From: Planctomycetaceae bacterium
Lineage (GTDB): Bacteria > Planctomycetota > Planctomycetia > Planctomycetales > Planctomycetaceae
Assembly: GCA_029259875.1 (NCBI GenBank)
Contig: JAJDEK010000287.1
Span: 1 to 10,008, forward strand
Length of the DNA stretch: 10,008 nucleotides
Direction: 5' to 3'
A program made the position numbers and the translations under genes. Position 1 is the stretch's first letter; every line of letters begins with the position of its first letter. The notes under the pieces are model-generated. The model searched no databases, was not told where the DNA came from, and was given only the letters and a program-made list of their open reading frames with translations. Shown one piece after another: positions 1 through 8,850 of the stretch.

Positions 1-1254
1 AGACTCGCAGAGGATCGTCTGCCTTTAGATAATCATCGCTGGAAAATTATGCCAGTTAAAAAGGACATCAACGTCCTGCTGGTAAATGGTAGACAGTCAG
101 GAGAATCAATGGGGCGCGCAACTGATTATCTTGAACTGGCATTATCGCCGTCTTTGAAAGCACACCCCTGGCAGGGAATCATTAAGCCTCACGTAATCAA
201 TGAAGGTGAACTGTCTAATACGGAATTGAGCTTGTACGATGCAGTCGTAATCTGTGATGTGGCACTGTTCACCGAGAACGAGCGAGATTTATTAAAAAGA
301 TACGTCAAGCGTGGTGGTGGGCTGATCATTAGCCTTGGAGAACAGGTCAATGCAGAAAATTACAATCAAACACTGTTCCAACCAAACGTTGGTTTGTTAC
401 CTCTAAAATTATTAAATCGTCGTGGTGATGCAAAAAAACAAGCGACTTATTTCGAGTTTGACCCTTTGAAATACCAGCATCCAGCCATCGAAGTTTTCAA
501 GGGAAATCCGGATGCTGGTCTGGAGACAACACATCTGTATGAATATTTTCAAGCAGAAATTTTGCCCGATCCCAACACACGATTGATTTTGAATTATGAC
601 ACAAACGACCCAGCAATTATAGAAAGCACCTTAGGGCGAGGAAAAATTATTCTGATCACGACGTCTCTGGATCGTCAATGGGGTACGTGGGCGATCTGGC
701 CGAGTTTCCCTCCAATGATGAATGAGTTTGTGCTGTATGCCGCCACCGGAAAATGGGGAGCGCGCGAAACTCTGGTTGGTCAGCCATTGGAAATCGTAAC
801 GCTGGATAATCAACTTCCTCTTTCTCCTCGCATGATTGCTCCCAATCAGGAAGAGTTTCCTCTGCGGAGTGTTCTCGATAGAAACTCTGAAACCAGAACC
901 ATATCCTTTAGTCAGACATTCCAATCAGGAATTTACGAATTGGACTGGGGAGCCTCTACTACTGAGAAAACACTTTACGCAGTCAATGTAACTCCGTTGG
1001 AAAGCGACTTGAGACACATTGGCCCACAACTCATCCCTCCACAATATTTTCGCAGACAGGCTAGTACTCAAAATATACTGGCCGAACCATCTGAAGATCG
1101 AGCTTCACAGGTTGGTTTGTCTGAATGCCTGCTATTCACAGTCTTGGCATTGATTGTAGTAGAACAGTTATTATTATGGCGGTTTTCCATCGGCGCACTT
1201 TCATTTCTAGCTGTGATGTTTCTGTCTTGTCTGAGTCTATTTTTCTTGCGTTGA
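1..1254 (+). CDS. C-terminal part of a BatA/VWA-type membrane protein (5' end outside window)
   Basis: The frame is open from base 1, reading RLAEDRLPLDNHRWKI before the first ATG at 49, so this is a gene cut by the left edge and the ATG is internal. The 'LPLDN..W' lead-in followed by a beta strand INVLLVNG is typical of planctomycete proteins with an N-terminal BatA double-membrane domain, a von Willebrand A-like region and a class I glutamine-amidotransferase-like region. Counting from the ATG at 49, the GGGLIISLGE stretch near residues 88-97 fits the last fold. Two hydrophobic segments close the protein, at about residues 359-378 and 381-400, with a short basic turn (WRF) between them, so the C-terminus is membrane anchored. 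No catalytic residues can be assigned. Family members are often found near MoxR ATPase and DUF58 genes, which would lie to the left. Family placement is likely; the function is unknown. Confidence 0.72.
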   Translation, partial: RLAEDRLPLDNHRWKIMPVKKDINVLLVNGRQSGESMGRATDYLELALSPSLKAHPWQGIIKPHVINEGELSNTELSLYDAVVICDVALFTENERDLLKRYVKRGGGLIISLGEQVNAENYNQTLFQPNVGLLPLKLLNRRGDAKKQATYFEFDPLKYQHPAIEVFKGNPDAGLETTHLYEYFQAEILPDPNTRLILNYDTNDPAIIESTLGRGKIILITTSLDRQWGTWAIWPSFPPMMNEFVLYAATGKWGARETLVGQPLEIVTLDNQLPLSPRMIAPNQEEFPLRSVLDRNSETRTISFSQTFQSGIYELDWGASTTEKTLYAVNVTPLESDLRHIGPQLIPPQYFRRQASTQNILAEPSEDRASQVGLSECLLFTVLALIVVEQLLLWRFSIGALSFLAVMFLSCLSLFFLR

Positions 1255-1327
1255 TTGCTGGTGAGTCTACAAGTAGAGATGTTCTTATGATATACTCCCA
1301 GATTCCTGGTACCACGCTATTTTGTCT

Positions 1328-1335
1328 GAGAGGGA
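1328..1335 (+). promoter_or_regulatory. Purine-rich ribosome binding site before the small coiled-coil gene
   Basis: GAGAGGGA lies 12 bases before the ATG at 1348. The spacing is long for a Shine-Dalgarno site, so this is tentative, but it is the only purine-rich block upstream of the start. Confidence 0.35.
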
Positions 1336-1347
1336 ATATACACGACG

Positions 1348-1527
1348 ATGAGCTTGAATAAGAAACAAAAAAAACAAATTGATGTCGCCCGTAAAAAAAT
1401 TCAAAATTTTCGTCAGCGTTTGACGGGAGCCAAAGAGCAAATGGATGACCCTCAGGAAGTAAAAAATCTCGAACAAGAAATTGCCAACCAGGAAGCGTTG
1501 ATTAAAAAAGTCCAAGATGAATCCTGA
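1348..1527 (+). CDS. Small lysine-rich coiled-coil protein, 59 residues, hypothetical
   Basis: The frame runs from ATG at 1348 to TGA at 1525-1527. It begins MSLNKKQKKQIDVARKKI and ends EALIKKVQDES. Almost the whole chain is predicted as charged helix: a basic N-terminal third, then a DDPQEVKNLEQEIANQEALI stretch whose leucine and isoleucine spacing (about residues 41, 45, 52 and 53) fits a short coiled coil. There is no membrane segment, signal peptide or cysteine. I associate proteins of this length and opening with a conserved Planctomycetes family of unknown function, but this is recalled and not searched. Its own gap of 93 bases upstream and 49 bases to the next gene suggest it could be co-transcribed with the following aminocarboxypropyltransferase-like gene. 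The compositional signature is far from random for an AT-rich spacer, so I regard it as a real gene. The basic start would allow nucleic acid or ribosome binding, which is inference only. Confidence 0.72.
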   Translation: MSLNKKQKKQIDVARKKIQNFRQRLTGAKEQMDDPQEVKNLEQEIANQEALIKKVQDES

Positions 1528-1576
1528 GCGATTACAATCATTTCTCAGAAAATTTCAATAAACTCGCTATTTTTTT

Positions 1577-2059
1577 ATGGAATGCATAAAGCCTGGCACC
1601 GTGTCTGTTTCTCATCTCCCTACCATCATTGTTGTTCATCCCAAGGAACGAAAAAGTAAATGTACCGTTCAGGCATTGCGTTCAAGAGATGATTTTCTTT
1701 TCTGGAAGTTCCCCAGAAAAGAACCTGAAAAACTAACGCAGTATGTCCGTCTGGGAATGGGAGGTCCGCAAATTAGCAAAGCGGATGCGACATCAGGACT
1801 GTTGGTTCTGGATGGAACTTGGCGTTTGGCTGAAAAAATGGAACCCGCTTACGAAGAACTACCCGTCCGAAGTTTGCCTCTCTGGGAAACCGCTTATCCA
1901 CGAGTATCTAAGCAATTTGATGATCCTGAAACAGGTCTGGCGACGATCGAAGCTATTTTTATTGCCTACCACTTGATGGGATATACGACAGCAGGATTGT
2001 TAGATGGCTACTACTGGGCCGCAGATTTTCTGAAACAAAATTCTGATCGGCTGGTATAA
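1577..2059 (+). CDS. TDD-superfamily (DTW/Tsr3-like) aminocarboxypropyltransferase-like protein
   Basis: The 160-residue protein shows the marks of the TDD superfamily (Tsr3, DTWD1, DTWD2/TapT), which moves the 3-amino-3-carboxypropyl group of S-adenosylmethionine to RNA uridine or pseudouridine. Visible marks are a beta strand ending in HP (21-22, TIIVVHPKE), the signature LDGTW (78-82, the D-x-T/S-W motif) followed by a helix RLAEKM, then YPRVSKQ (107-113) and [14 protein letters not shown] (120-133), which matches the conserved strand-turn-helix with the E-A pair. It lacks the four-cysteine zinc cluster at the N-terminus of DTW proteins such as TapT, having only C3 and C29, and is shorter than either subfamily. 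The likely substrate is a tRNA or rRNA uridine; which one cannot be told. ATG at 1577 has no clear ribosome binding site, and an in-frame GTG at 1601 would shorten the N-terminus by eight residues. The protein is presumably cytoplasmic. It ends 13 bases before the 3' end of the convergent gene. Confidence 0.75.
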   Translation: MECIKPGTVSVSHLPTIIVVHPKERKSKCTVQALRSRDDFLFWKFPRKEPEKLTQYVRLGMGGPQISKADATSGLLVLDGTWRLAEKMEPAYEELPVRSLPLWETAYPRVSKQFDDPETGLATIEAIFIAYHLMGYTTAGLLDGYYWAADFLKQNSDRLV

Positions 2060-2072
2060 GAAATCTAGTTTA

Positions 2073-4757
2073 TTAGCTCACTGTTTCAACCGGTTCATCT
2101 TCTGAGATCGCCGATTGATACGTATGCACAATTTCTTTGAGTTTAGTCCGATTGACTGGTTTTGTGGTATAGTCATCACAGCCTGCATCAATACATTTTT
2201 GACGATCACTACTCATGGCATGAGCCGTTAATGCAACGATGGGCAATTTGTATCCCTGTTCTCGTAACTTCTTAGTAGCACCGTAACCGTCCAGAACGGG
2301 CATTGACATGTCCATGAGAATCACATCGAATGGGTCTCCTTTCTCGTATGCATCCATTGCGCATCTGAAAGCAATGTCTCCATTTTCTGCCAACATGACT
2401 TTTGCGCCTTCTTTTTTCAATAGAGTAGAAATCAATCGTTGATTATCAATTCCATCTTCTGCTAAAAGTACGGAACAGATTCCTTTTGGTTTTTGATCTG
2501 AAGGTGCATTCTCAGAGAAATTATCTTTGCTGCCAACTTGAATCGCCTTTAATGCAGCCATGGGATCGTCGTGAAACGAAATAGTTTCCAGATCACCAGT
2601 ACTGATGGTTAAAGTGAAAACAGTTCCCTCTTCAGGAACGCTGTCACAAATCAGATCGCCACCCAGCATTTCTGAGAGCCGTTTACTGATGGCCAGTCCC
2701 AGTCCAGTTCCTCCGAATTTACGCGTTGTTGAAGAGTCTGCTTGAACGAACGGTTGATATAAACTCTTTATTTGGTCCTGAGTCATCCCAATACCAGTGT
2801 CCTGAATTTTGAACTGTAACATTGGATTACCCGTTTCTGACTCAAAGAATGACGTCTCCACTGAAACTTTTCCGCCATCAGGTGTGAATTTAATGGCGTT
2901 ACCAATCAAGTTAATTAAAATCTGTTTGAAACGAGTGGGATCGCTCTTAACATGTTCAGGGATTTTTCCCTTGAATGTCAATTTGAATCGGACTTCCTGA
3001 AGTTCGGCTCGAATACTCATCAAAGATTGAATTTCTTTCAGCTTTTCCATCAGGGAAAATTGAATCGTTTCAATCGTCAGGTTCCCTGATTCAATTTTGG
3101 AAAGGTCAAGAATATCATTGATGAGTTCAAGTAAATAATTGCCATTTCTCTTGATAACATCCAATAATTTCAAACTGCCAGGCCGTCCCCAGCTCTCTTC
3201 GATTAATAAATCAGTATATCCCAGAACGGCTGTCATAGGGGTCCTGATTTCATGACTCATATTCGCCAGGAACTCACTCTTGGCACGAGAAGCTGCTTCG
3301 GCATCTTCATTAGCTTGTTTCAAGCGATCAGCTTTCACTTCCAGCTCAGATGTTTTCCTTTCCAGCTCTGTACGAACCATTTCGAGGTTGTTTGTCCGGC
3401 TCTTAAGTTCATTCAGTGCCTGATCTCGAATTTCCGAAACACGGTTATATTGTTGGGCAATTAATCCAACGTCGCTATGTTCGTCCAGATCTTCGATCGG
3501 GCTGGAATCACCTTGAATATGCCGTTCCATTGAATTCAACAGATCATACATTTCTGTTGTGGCGCCATGGTCTGCCATGTTCAATCCCATCTCTTCTTCT
3601 TCAGGCGTGGCTCGCAAGCGAACATATTTTCCGACGACTCGTAGCGTGACCCAACAGAATGAAAAGCACCAGATGAAACAAACTGCACAACCCAGTAATT
3701 GAACTAAAAATTGTTCAAACCGCGAATGAGTTAGAAACTCTGCTGGAACGAAGATCGCAACGGCAAGCGTTCCCCAGACGCCAGCAAAACCATGCACGGG
3801 GATCACGCCAATCGTGTCGTCCAAGCGACAACGCTCCAGTAACCAGACGCCACATTCCATCACGATGGCTGCGATGACGCCGATTATTGCGGCTGATATA
3901 GGTGAAATCACATCACAACTGGCACTACTGGCTACCAGACCAGCCAGCAATCCATTCAGAATATTTTCAATTTCAATCTGCTTACGTTGGCAGAATTGCC
4001 AAACGAGTAATGTGCTGGCACCAAAGGCCGAAGCAATAAAAGTATTAATAAAGATTTGTGGAACATGAGATGTAAACCCAAATTCGCTTCCGCCGTTAAA
4101 TCCGAACCAGCCAATCCACAGAATAAAAACACCGGTCGTTGCCAACGTGAGGTTATGGCCTTTGAACTTGCGTGCGCTTTTCGTTTTATCGAATCTTCCA
4201 ATCCGAGGGCCGATAATCACGATGGATGCTAATGCAGCCCAGGCCCCAATAGAGTGAACGACAGTTGAACCACTGAAATCCTTGAATCCGAGAGATTCTA
4301 GCCATCCGGGAGCTTTACCAGCAAAGTGACTGGTCCAGGCCCAGTGACCGAAAACGGGATAAACCAAACCTCCAAGGACAACCGCGAGAACCACATATGC
4401 TGTAAACCGCATTCGTTCTGCAGAAGCACCCGATGCAATCGTCGCAGCAGTGACACAAAGCATAAGTTGAAAAAGGAAAAAGGCAGAAAGAAAATTATCA
4501 GTTCCCGGGTTCAAATATGGAAAGTGTGAGGTTCCAATCAAACCTCCCGTGGTCGTTCCAAACATCAATCCGAATCCAAAAATCCAGAAGAGAATGCCGA
4601 CAACACACACATCCACAATGTTCTTTATGGCAACGTGGATACTATTTTTTGATCGAGATAAACCGGATTCCAGACAGCAAAACCCTGCCTGCATAAACAG
4701 TACAAAAATGGTACAAACTAGAACCCAGACGATATCGACTTGTTGGTGTAGATCCAT
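2073..4757 (-). CDS. Ammonium transporter domain fused to hybrid histidine kinase with C-terminal receiver (Amt-HK-REC sensor)
   Basis: The 894-residue protein joins four parts. Residues 1-400 form an Amt/Rh domain with about 11 membrane helices: [14 protein letters not shown] (25-38), [10 protein letters not shown] (159-168), WFGFNGGS (217-224), VHGFAGVWG (321-329) and the Amt tail [13 protein letters not shown] (386-398). Twin pore histidines H168 and H322, D160, W141, F220 and S224 are kept, but the first Phe-gate position is L100 (FQLML, 96-100). Residues 405-492 are a HAMP-like and coiled-coil linker. The kinase has a HisKA H-box, SHEIRTP, with H502 as phosphate acceptor, an N-box (N616, N620), a G1 box DTGIG (653-657) and a G2 box GGTGLG (682-687). 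A low-complexity linker (718-758) leads to a receiver (761-880) with acidic pair E767/D768, phospho-acceptor D816, T844 and K866. The closest described relative is Amt5 of Kuenenia stuttgartiensis, an ammonium-sensing Amt-kinase. The likely role is sensing external ammonium at the inner membrane and starting a phosphorelay; transport is uncertain. No GlnK or separate regulator gene is adjacent. ATG at 4757 has only weak purine-rich sequence upstream. Confidence 0.93.
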   Translation of the reverse strand: MDLHQQVDIVWVLVCTIFVLFMQAGFCCLESGLSRSKNSIHVAIKNIVDVCVVGILFWIFGFGLMFGTTTGGLIGTSHFPYLNPGTDNFLSAFFLFQLMLCVTAATIASGASAERMRFTAYVVLAVVLGGLVYPVFGHWAWTSHFAGKAPGWLESLGFKDFSGSTVVHSIGAWAALASIVIIGPRIGRFDKTKSARKFKGHNLTLATTGVFILWIGWFGFNGGSEFGFTSHVPQIFINTFIASAFGASTLLVWQFCQRKQIEIENILNGLLAGLVASSASCDVISPISAAIIGVIAAIVMECGVWLLERCRLDDTIGVIPVHGFAGVWGTLAVAIFVPAEFLTHSRFEQFLVQLLGCAVCFIWCFSFCWVTLRVVGKYVRLRATPEEEEMGLNMADHGATTEMYDLLNSMERHIQGDSSPIEDLDEHSDVGLIAQQYNRVSEIRDQALNELKSRTNNLEMVRTELERKTSELEVKADRLKQANEDAEAASRAKSEFLANMSHEIRTPMTAVLGYTDLLIEESWGRPGSLKLLDVIKRNGNYLLELINDILDLSKIESGNLTIETIQFSLMEKLKEIQSLMSIRAELQEVRFKLTFKGKIPEHVKSDPTRFKQILINLIGNAIKFTPDGGKVSVETSFFESETGNPMLQFKIQDTGIGMTQDQIKSLYQPFVQADSSTTRKFGGTGLGLAISKRLSEMLGGDLICDSVPEEGTVFTLTISTGDLETISFHDDPMAALKAIQVGSKDNFSENAPSDQKPKGICSVLLAEDGIDNQRLISTLLKKEGAKVMLAENGDIAFRCAMDAYEKGDPFDVILMDMSMPVLDGYGATKKLREQGYKLPIVALTAHAMSSDRQKCIDAGCDDYTTKPVNRTKLKEIVHTYQSAISEDEPVETVS

Positions 4758-4862
4758 GGTATCTGCTACTTATTTATCATGAAGATCGATTTAAGGTTAA
4801 ATGTGTTACTTCCATGATGTCTCATTCGTTCTCTTTTGTTCATTAGCGACGAAATCAAGATC

Positions 4863-4882
4863 ATGAGGCAATTTCACCTCAT
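4863..4882. repeat. Short inverted repeat upstream of the sensor kinase gene
   Basis: ATGAGG (4863-4868) and CCTCAT (4877-4882) are perfect six-base arms around an eight-base loop. They lie about 105-125 bases upstream of the minus-strand start at 4757. This could be an operator or a 5' leader hairpin, but a stem this short is also expected by chance in AT-rich DNA. Confidence 0.3.
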
Positions 4883-5043
4883 TACATCATGTAAGAAAAG
4901 CTTATGTCGTTTTCAGTAAACACGGGGCCTTAACTCAACAAATTCACATGCTGTTCATTTTAGAAAGCGAAGTGCATGAAAAGCCTGTATCGAATGGGAG
5001 GTAAAAGGTTTAGTTTGTCTATGTGAACGAAGGTAGGCATGCA

Positions 5044-5069
5044 AAACCCTCCTATTTAAAAAAGGGTTT
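5044..5069. repeat. Inverted repeat AAACCCT / AGGGTTT
   Basis: Seven-base perfect arms (5044-5050 and 5063-5069) enclose a 12-base A/T-rich loop in the middle of the divergent spacer. No real U-tract follows on either strand (four T at most on the minus strand), so it is not a convincing terminator. Confidence 0.35.
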
Positions 5070-5314
5070 ATAAAAAAGAACTTAAAGCTCCCATGCGAGA
5101 CTGGGACTACACAGTAAAATTGTTACAGCCCTACAGATCATTTCAGTTCCTCTGATCGAAACTCATATCGTGAATTATTTATGGAGAAATATGTTTCTTT
5201 CGTTATCTTCTCAGAGTCAGACAAATCTCTTATTAAGACTTCACGATCGGATGATGATTTTATGGATAGGCAGGTGGCTGTCAAATAGATTTCATATTTA
5301 AGAAATGCAGCCAT

Positions 5315-5340
5315 AATTTTGCGTACTGCAAAGCAAAATT
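5315..5340. repeat. Inverted repeat AATTTTGC / GCAAAATT upstream of carB
   Basis: Eight-base perfect arms (5315-5322 and 5333-5340) are separated by 10 bases, about 200 bases before the carB start. The symmetry would suit a dimeric DNA-binding protein or a leader-RNA hairpin. No known regulator motif was recognised, and AT-rich arms lower the significance. Confidence 0.35.
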
Positions 5341-5524
5341 TGTCAGAATCTCTCTGAAATCATCTCAGCTGCGACTCCTGCTTTCATTCTGAAGCCAACG
5401 ATTCAAAGATCGTTCTGGTACTTTCTGGCCTGCATTCCTTGATTATTTTGGATGGCTTGTTAACGTTGAGAAGATTTGCGCAAAAATAGGTAATTCAGCC
5501 AGAAAACAATGAACATTTGCTGTT

Positions 5525-5531
5525 AAGGTGA
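5525..5531 (+). promoter_or_regulatory. Ribosome binding site deciding the GTG start of carB
   Basis: AAGGTGA matches the anti-Shine-Dalgarno end of 16S rRNA and lies about 10 bases before GTG at 5541. The in-frame TGA at 5529-5531 excludes any earlier start, so GTG at 5541 is the first possible start and gives the usual CarB opening, [10 protein letters not shown]. Confidence 0.65.
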
Positions 5532-5540
5532 AGTGCGAAA

Positions 5541-8500
5541 GTGCCCAGACGCGACGATATCCATAAAATTTTGATCATAGGCTCTGGTCCAATCGTAATT
5601 GGCCAAGCGTGTGAATTTGACTATTCCGGCACACAAGCTTGTAAAGCTTTGAGAGAAGACGGTTATGAGGTCGTGTTGGTGAACTCCAATCCCGCCACGA
5701 TTATGACCGACCCGGAAACAGCTCATCGAACGTACATTGAACCGATCACGTGGCAATATATTCAAAAAGTGATCGAGATCGAAAAACCGGATGCGCTACT
5801 GCCAACCTTAGGAGGGCAAACGGGCCTGAATGCAGCCATGGATCTGGCACGTCGTGGAATTCTCGATCAATTGGGAGTGGAATTGATCGGCGCCAAAGAA
5901 GACGTCATTGCCAAAGCCGAAAGTCGTGATCAGTTCAAAGAAGCCATGATGAAAATTGGGCTCGACTGCCCTCGAAGTGCGGTCGTCCATAACATGGAAG
6001 AGGCGAATGCGGCCTTAAAGGACATCAGCCTTCCCATGATCATTCGGGCCAGTTACACTCTGGGAGGAACGGGTGGAGGAGTAGCCTATAACCGCGAAGA
6101 ATTCGAAGAAAAGGTGCGCAGTGGACTGGCCCTTTCTCCTGTGAATGAAGTCTTGCTCGAAGAATCCATCCTGGGGTGGAAAGAGTATGAAATGGAGGTC
6201 ATGCGTGATCGGGCCGATAATGTGGTCATTATCTGTGCGATTGAAAACTTTGACCCGATGGGCGTTCATACCGGAGACTCCATTACCGTTGCACCAGCAC
6301 AAACCTTGACTGATAAAGAATATCAGCGGATGCGTGATGCCACGATTGCCTGCATGAGAGAAATTGGCGTCGAAACAGGCGGTTCCAATGTGCAGTTTGC
6401 GATTAACCCCGATACAGGTCGGATGACGATTATTGAAATGAATCCTCGGGTCAGCCGCTCTAGTGCACTCGCCTCAAAAGCGACCGGGTTTCCTATCGCC
6501 AAAATTGCCGCGAAGCTCGCTGTTGGCTATCGATTGGACGAAATCAAAAACGACATCACACGTGAAACACTGGCCTGCTTTGAACCCACCATTGATTATG
6601 TTGTCACAAAAATTCCACGCTGGACATTCGAAAAATTTGCCGATGCCGATCCCGTTCTAACCGTGCAAATGAAATCCGTTGGCGAAACCATGGCTATCGG
6701 ACGTACCTTCAAAGAATCGCTCCAAAAAGCGTTGCGGGGGCTGGAAATTGGCCACTTCGGTTTAGGAGGCGGAAATAAGGATCTGTGGGGGACGACGAAA
6801 CAACCTTCCCAGGATATCATTCATTCCAAGTTGTCTATTCCGAATGAAGATCGAATTTTCTACGTTCGCTATGCATTCAAGCTCGGCATGACCACCGAAC
6901 AGATTCATGAATTAAGTGATATCGATCCCTGGTTCCTGAATCACATCAAACAATTGGTTGATTTTGAAGATGAGATCAGCCAGCGCTCCCGCCTCGAAGA
7001 GGTGGACTTCGCGTTTATGAAAAAGGCGAAGCAGTATGGCTATTCTGACAAACAGTTAGGATTCTGGCTGGATTCCACAGAAATGGATGTTCGCCAATAT
7101 CGTAAAAGCCTGGGAGTGGAAGCCACGTTCAAGCAGGTCGATACATGTGCGGCGGAATTCGAAGCACATACGCCCTATTTTTATTCCACCTACGAACTCG
7201 AAGATGAAACTCCGCCTAACCCAGAACAGAAACAGCGAATCATGATTCTGGGAGGCGGTCCAAACCGTATTGGGCAGGGGATAGAGTTCGATTATTGCTG
7301 CTGCCAGGCCTCTTTCGCTTTGCGAGAATTGGGCATTGAAAGCATCATGGTCAATTCGAACCCCGAGACCGTTTCAACAGATTATGACACGTCCGATCAT
7401 TTATTCTTTGAGCCGTTGACGACAGAAGACGTTCTGAATATCTGCGATCGCATGCAACCCGATGGAGTAATCGTACAATTCGGCGGACAAACGCCTCTCA
7501 ATCTCGCCCGCGGGCTTGAAGCTGCCGGCGTGAATATTATCGGTACCAGTCCGGAAATGATTGATGCCGCGGAAGACCGGGAACGCTTTCAGGCCATTCT
7601 TGAGAAACTCGAACTGCACCAACCTCCGAATGGAATCGCCACCAATACGGAAAGTGCACGTGCCGTCGCCGACAAAATCGGTTATCCGATTCTCGTGCGT
7701 CCCAGCTATGTGTTAGGCGGGCGAGCAATGGTGATTTGTTACGACGAAGAATCGCTCGTACGTTATATGAACGAAGCCGTGAGTGCTTCACCCGATCATC
7801 CGGTACTGGTTGACCTGTTTCTTGAAGATGCAATCGAAGTTGACGTCGATGCGATTTCAGACGGCATCACCACGCTGGTGGGAGGGGTCATGGAACATAT
7901 CGAGGAAGCGGGAGTTCACTCCGGCGACTCCGCCTGTGTGCTACCACCACACTCATTGCCCGACTCTGTAATCGATGAAATTAAACGCGCCACTCATTCG
8001 TTAGCGCGCGAGCTAAAAGTACGTGGCTTGATGAATATTCAGTTTGCTGTCAAACAGACCGCAGGCGAATACATGGTTTATATTCTGGAAGTGAATCCTC
8101 GTGCGAGCCGTACATCGCCGTTCGTCTCTAAAGCCACCGGCCTTTCATTACCGCGTGTCGCTGCGAAAGTAATGGCCGGTGTTTCGTTGCTGGAGCAAGG
8201 TGTCACCAAAGAAATTGTGCCAAAACATACTTCAGTCAAAGAAAGCGTATTCCCATTTTCTCGATTCCTGGGTGTTGACATTATCCTCGGCCCTGAAATG
8301 CGTTCCACAGGTGAGGTGATGGGTATCTCCAAAGGTTTCCCACTTGCATTTGCCAAAAGTCAGTTAGCCGCAAGTACGACTCTGCATTCTGAAGGAACTG
8401 TATTCATCAGTATGGCTGACGTCTATAAGGAAACCATGATTGAGCCCGCACGTCGCTTGATCGAGATGGGGTTCAATATTGTCTCGACTTCAGGAACCGC

Positions 8501-8810
8501 ACGTGTTTTACAAGATGCTGGCCTCGAAGTCGCCACCGTCAAGAAGTTGAAAGAAGGCCGACCAAACCTGTTGGATATGATGGCTAACAAGGAAGTGCAA
8601 TTCATCTTCAATACTCCTAGTGGAAAAGGCTCGCGAACCGATGAAGGCAAGATCCGTTCTGCATCCGTTACGTATGGCGTAACGTGTGTCACCACGATTC
8701 CCGGATGCCTGGCAGTCGTCAAAGCTCTGGAAGCCTTAATAGAAGATCCGACACCTCAAGTCCGTGCCCTACAAGACTGGATGAGTGATCTCGAAATAAG
8801 TTCGACTTGA
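5541..8810 (+). CDS. carB: Carbamoyl phosphate synthetase large subunit
   Basis: This 1089-residue protein matches CarB along its length (E. coli 1073). With the glutaminase subunit CarA it makes carbamoyl phosphate from bicarbonate, glutamine nitrogen and two ATP, feeding arginine and pyrimidine synthesis in the cytoplasm. The first half opens with [21 protein letters not shown] (10-30), has the glycine-rich ATP-grasp loop LGGTGGGV (164-171) and the metal/ATP motif [13 protein letters not shown] (287-299). An oligomerisation region follows, at about 420-550. The second half repeats the plan: [20 protein letters not shown] (558-577), [10 protein letters not shown] (711-720) and [11 protein letters not shown] (839-849). 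The C-terminal MGS-like allosteric domain (about 940-1080) keeps STSGTA (972-977), equivalent to the E. coli threonines of the nucleotide effector site, and KEGRPN (994-999). All four blocks appear intact. carA is not adjacent, so the subunits are encoded apart. Codon use is more GC-rich than in neighbouring genes, which would suit high expression. Translation starts at GTG. Confidence 0.98.
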   Translation: MPRRDDIHKILIIGSGPIVIGQACEFDYSGTQACKALREDGYEVVLVNSNPATIMTDPETAHRTYIEPITWQYIQKVIEIEKPDALLPTLGGQTGLNAAMDLARRGILDQLGVELIGAKEDVIAKAESRDQFKEAMMKIGLDCPRSAVVHNMEEANAALKDISLPMIIRASYTLGGTGGGVAYNREEFEEKVRSGLALSPVNEVLLEESILGWKEYEMEVMRDRADNVVIICAIENFDPMGVHTGDSITVAPAQTLTDKEYQRMRDATIACMREIGVETGGSNVQFAINPDTGRMTIIEMNPRVSRSSALASKATGFPIAKIAAKLAVGYRLDEIKNDITRETLACFEPTIDYVVTKIPRWTFEKFADADPVLTVQMKSVGETMAIGRTFKESLQKALRGLEIGHFGLGGGNKDLWGTTKQPSQDIIHSKLSIPNEDRIFYVRYAFKLGMTTEQIHELSDIDPWFLNHIKQLVDFEDEISQRSRLEEVDFAFMKKAKQYGYSDKQLGFWLDSTEMDVRQYRKSLGVEATFKQVDTCAAEFEAHTPYFYSTYELEDETPPNPEQKQRIMILGGGPNRIGQGIEFDYCCCQASFALRELGIESIMVNSNPETVSTDYDTSDHLFFEPLTTEDVLNICDRMQPDGVIVQFGGQTPLNLARGLEAAGVNIIGTSPEMIDAAEDRERFQAILEKLELHQPPNGIATNTESARAVADKIGYPILVRPSYVLGGRAMVICYDEESLVRYMNEAVSASPDHPVLVDLFLEDAIEVDVDAISDGITTLVGGVMEHIEEAGVHSGDSACVLPPHSLPDSVIDEIKRATHSLARELKVRGLMNIQFAVKQTAGEYMVYILEVNPRASRTSPFVSKATGLSLPRVAAKVMAGVSLLEQGVTKEIVPKHTSVKESVFPFSRFLGVDIILGPEMRSTGEVMGISKGFPLAFAKSQLAASTTLHSEGTVFISMADVYKETMIEPARRLIEMGFNIVSTSGTARVLQDAGLEVATVKKLKEGRPNLLDMMANKEVQFIFNTPSGKGSRTDEGKIRSASVTYGVTCVTTIPGCLAVVKALEALIEDPTPQVRALQDWMSDLEISST

Positions 8811-8850
8811 CTATTTCAGGAATCTTCAAATCGCCATTTTCTCTCTGAGT

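Larger units (their letters stand above)
4758..5540. other. Intergenic region of about 780 bases between divergent sensor kinase and carB
   Basis: This AT-rich stretch must hold the promoters of both divergent genes. I found no coding sequence of convincing length. Two overlapping tiny frames (5181-5288 and from 5191) lack support. No tRNA or riboswitch was recognised, and no confident sigma-70 or sigma-54 promoter could be assigned. It contains several short inverted repeats, listed separately. Confidence 0.6.

Noticed and set aside
1286..1296. TATGAT/TATACT -10-like boxes before the small coiled-coil gene
   Set aside because: No matching -35 box at the proper distance; such words are frequent in AT-rich DNA.
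1125..1361. 78-residue plus-strand frame overlapping the end of the membrane protein gene
   Set aside because: It is an out-of-frame shadow of the transmembrane coding region and also overlaps the start of the coiled-coil gene.
2060..2072. Bidirectional terminator between the convergent genes
   Set aside because: Only 13 bases, with no inverted repeat; any terminator would have to lie within the coding sequences.
5181..5288. Two overlapping small frames (ATG at 5181, 35 residues; ATG at 5191, 36 residues), the second with GGAG just upstream
   Set aside because: Both are short, have no recognisable pattern and overlap each other in AT-rich DNA; the spacing of GGAG to ATG at 5191 is too tight. 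No support for coding.
5439..5466. TTGATT with TAACGT about 16 bases later as a carB promoter
   Set aside because: The -10 match is poor and other equally weak pairs exist in the same stretch.
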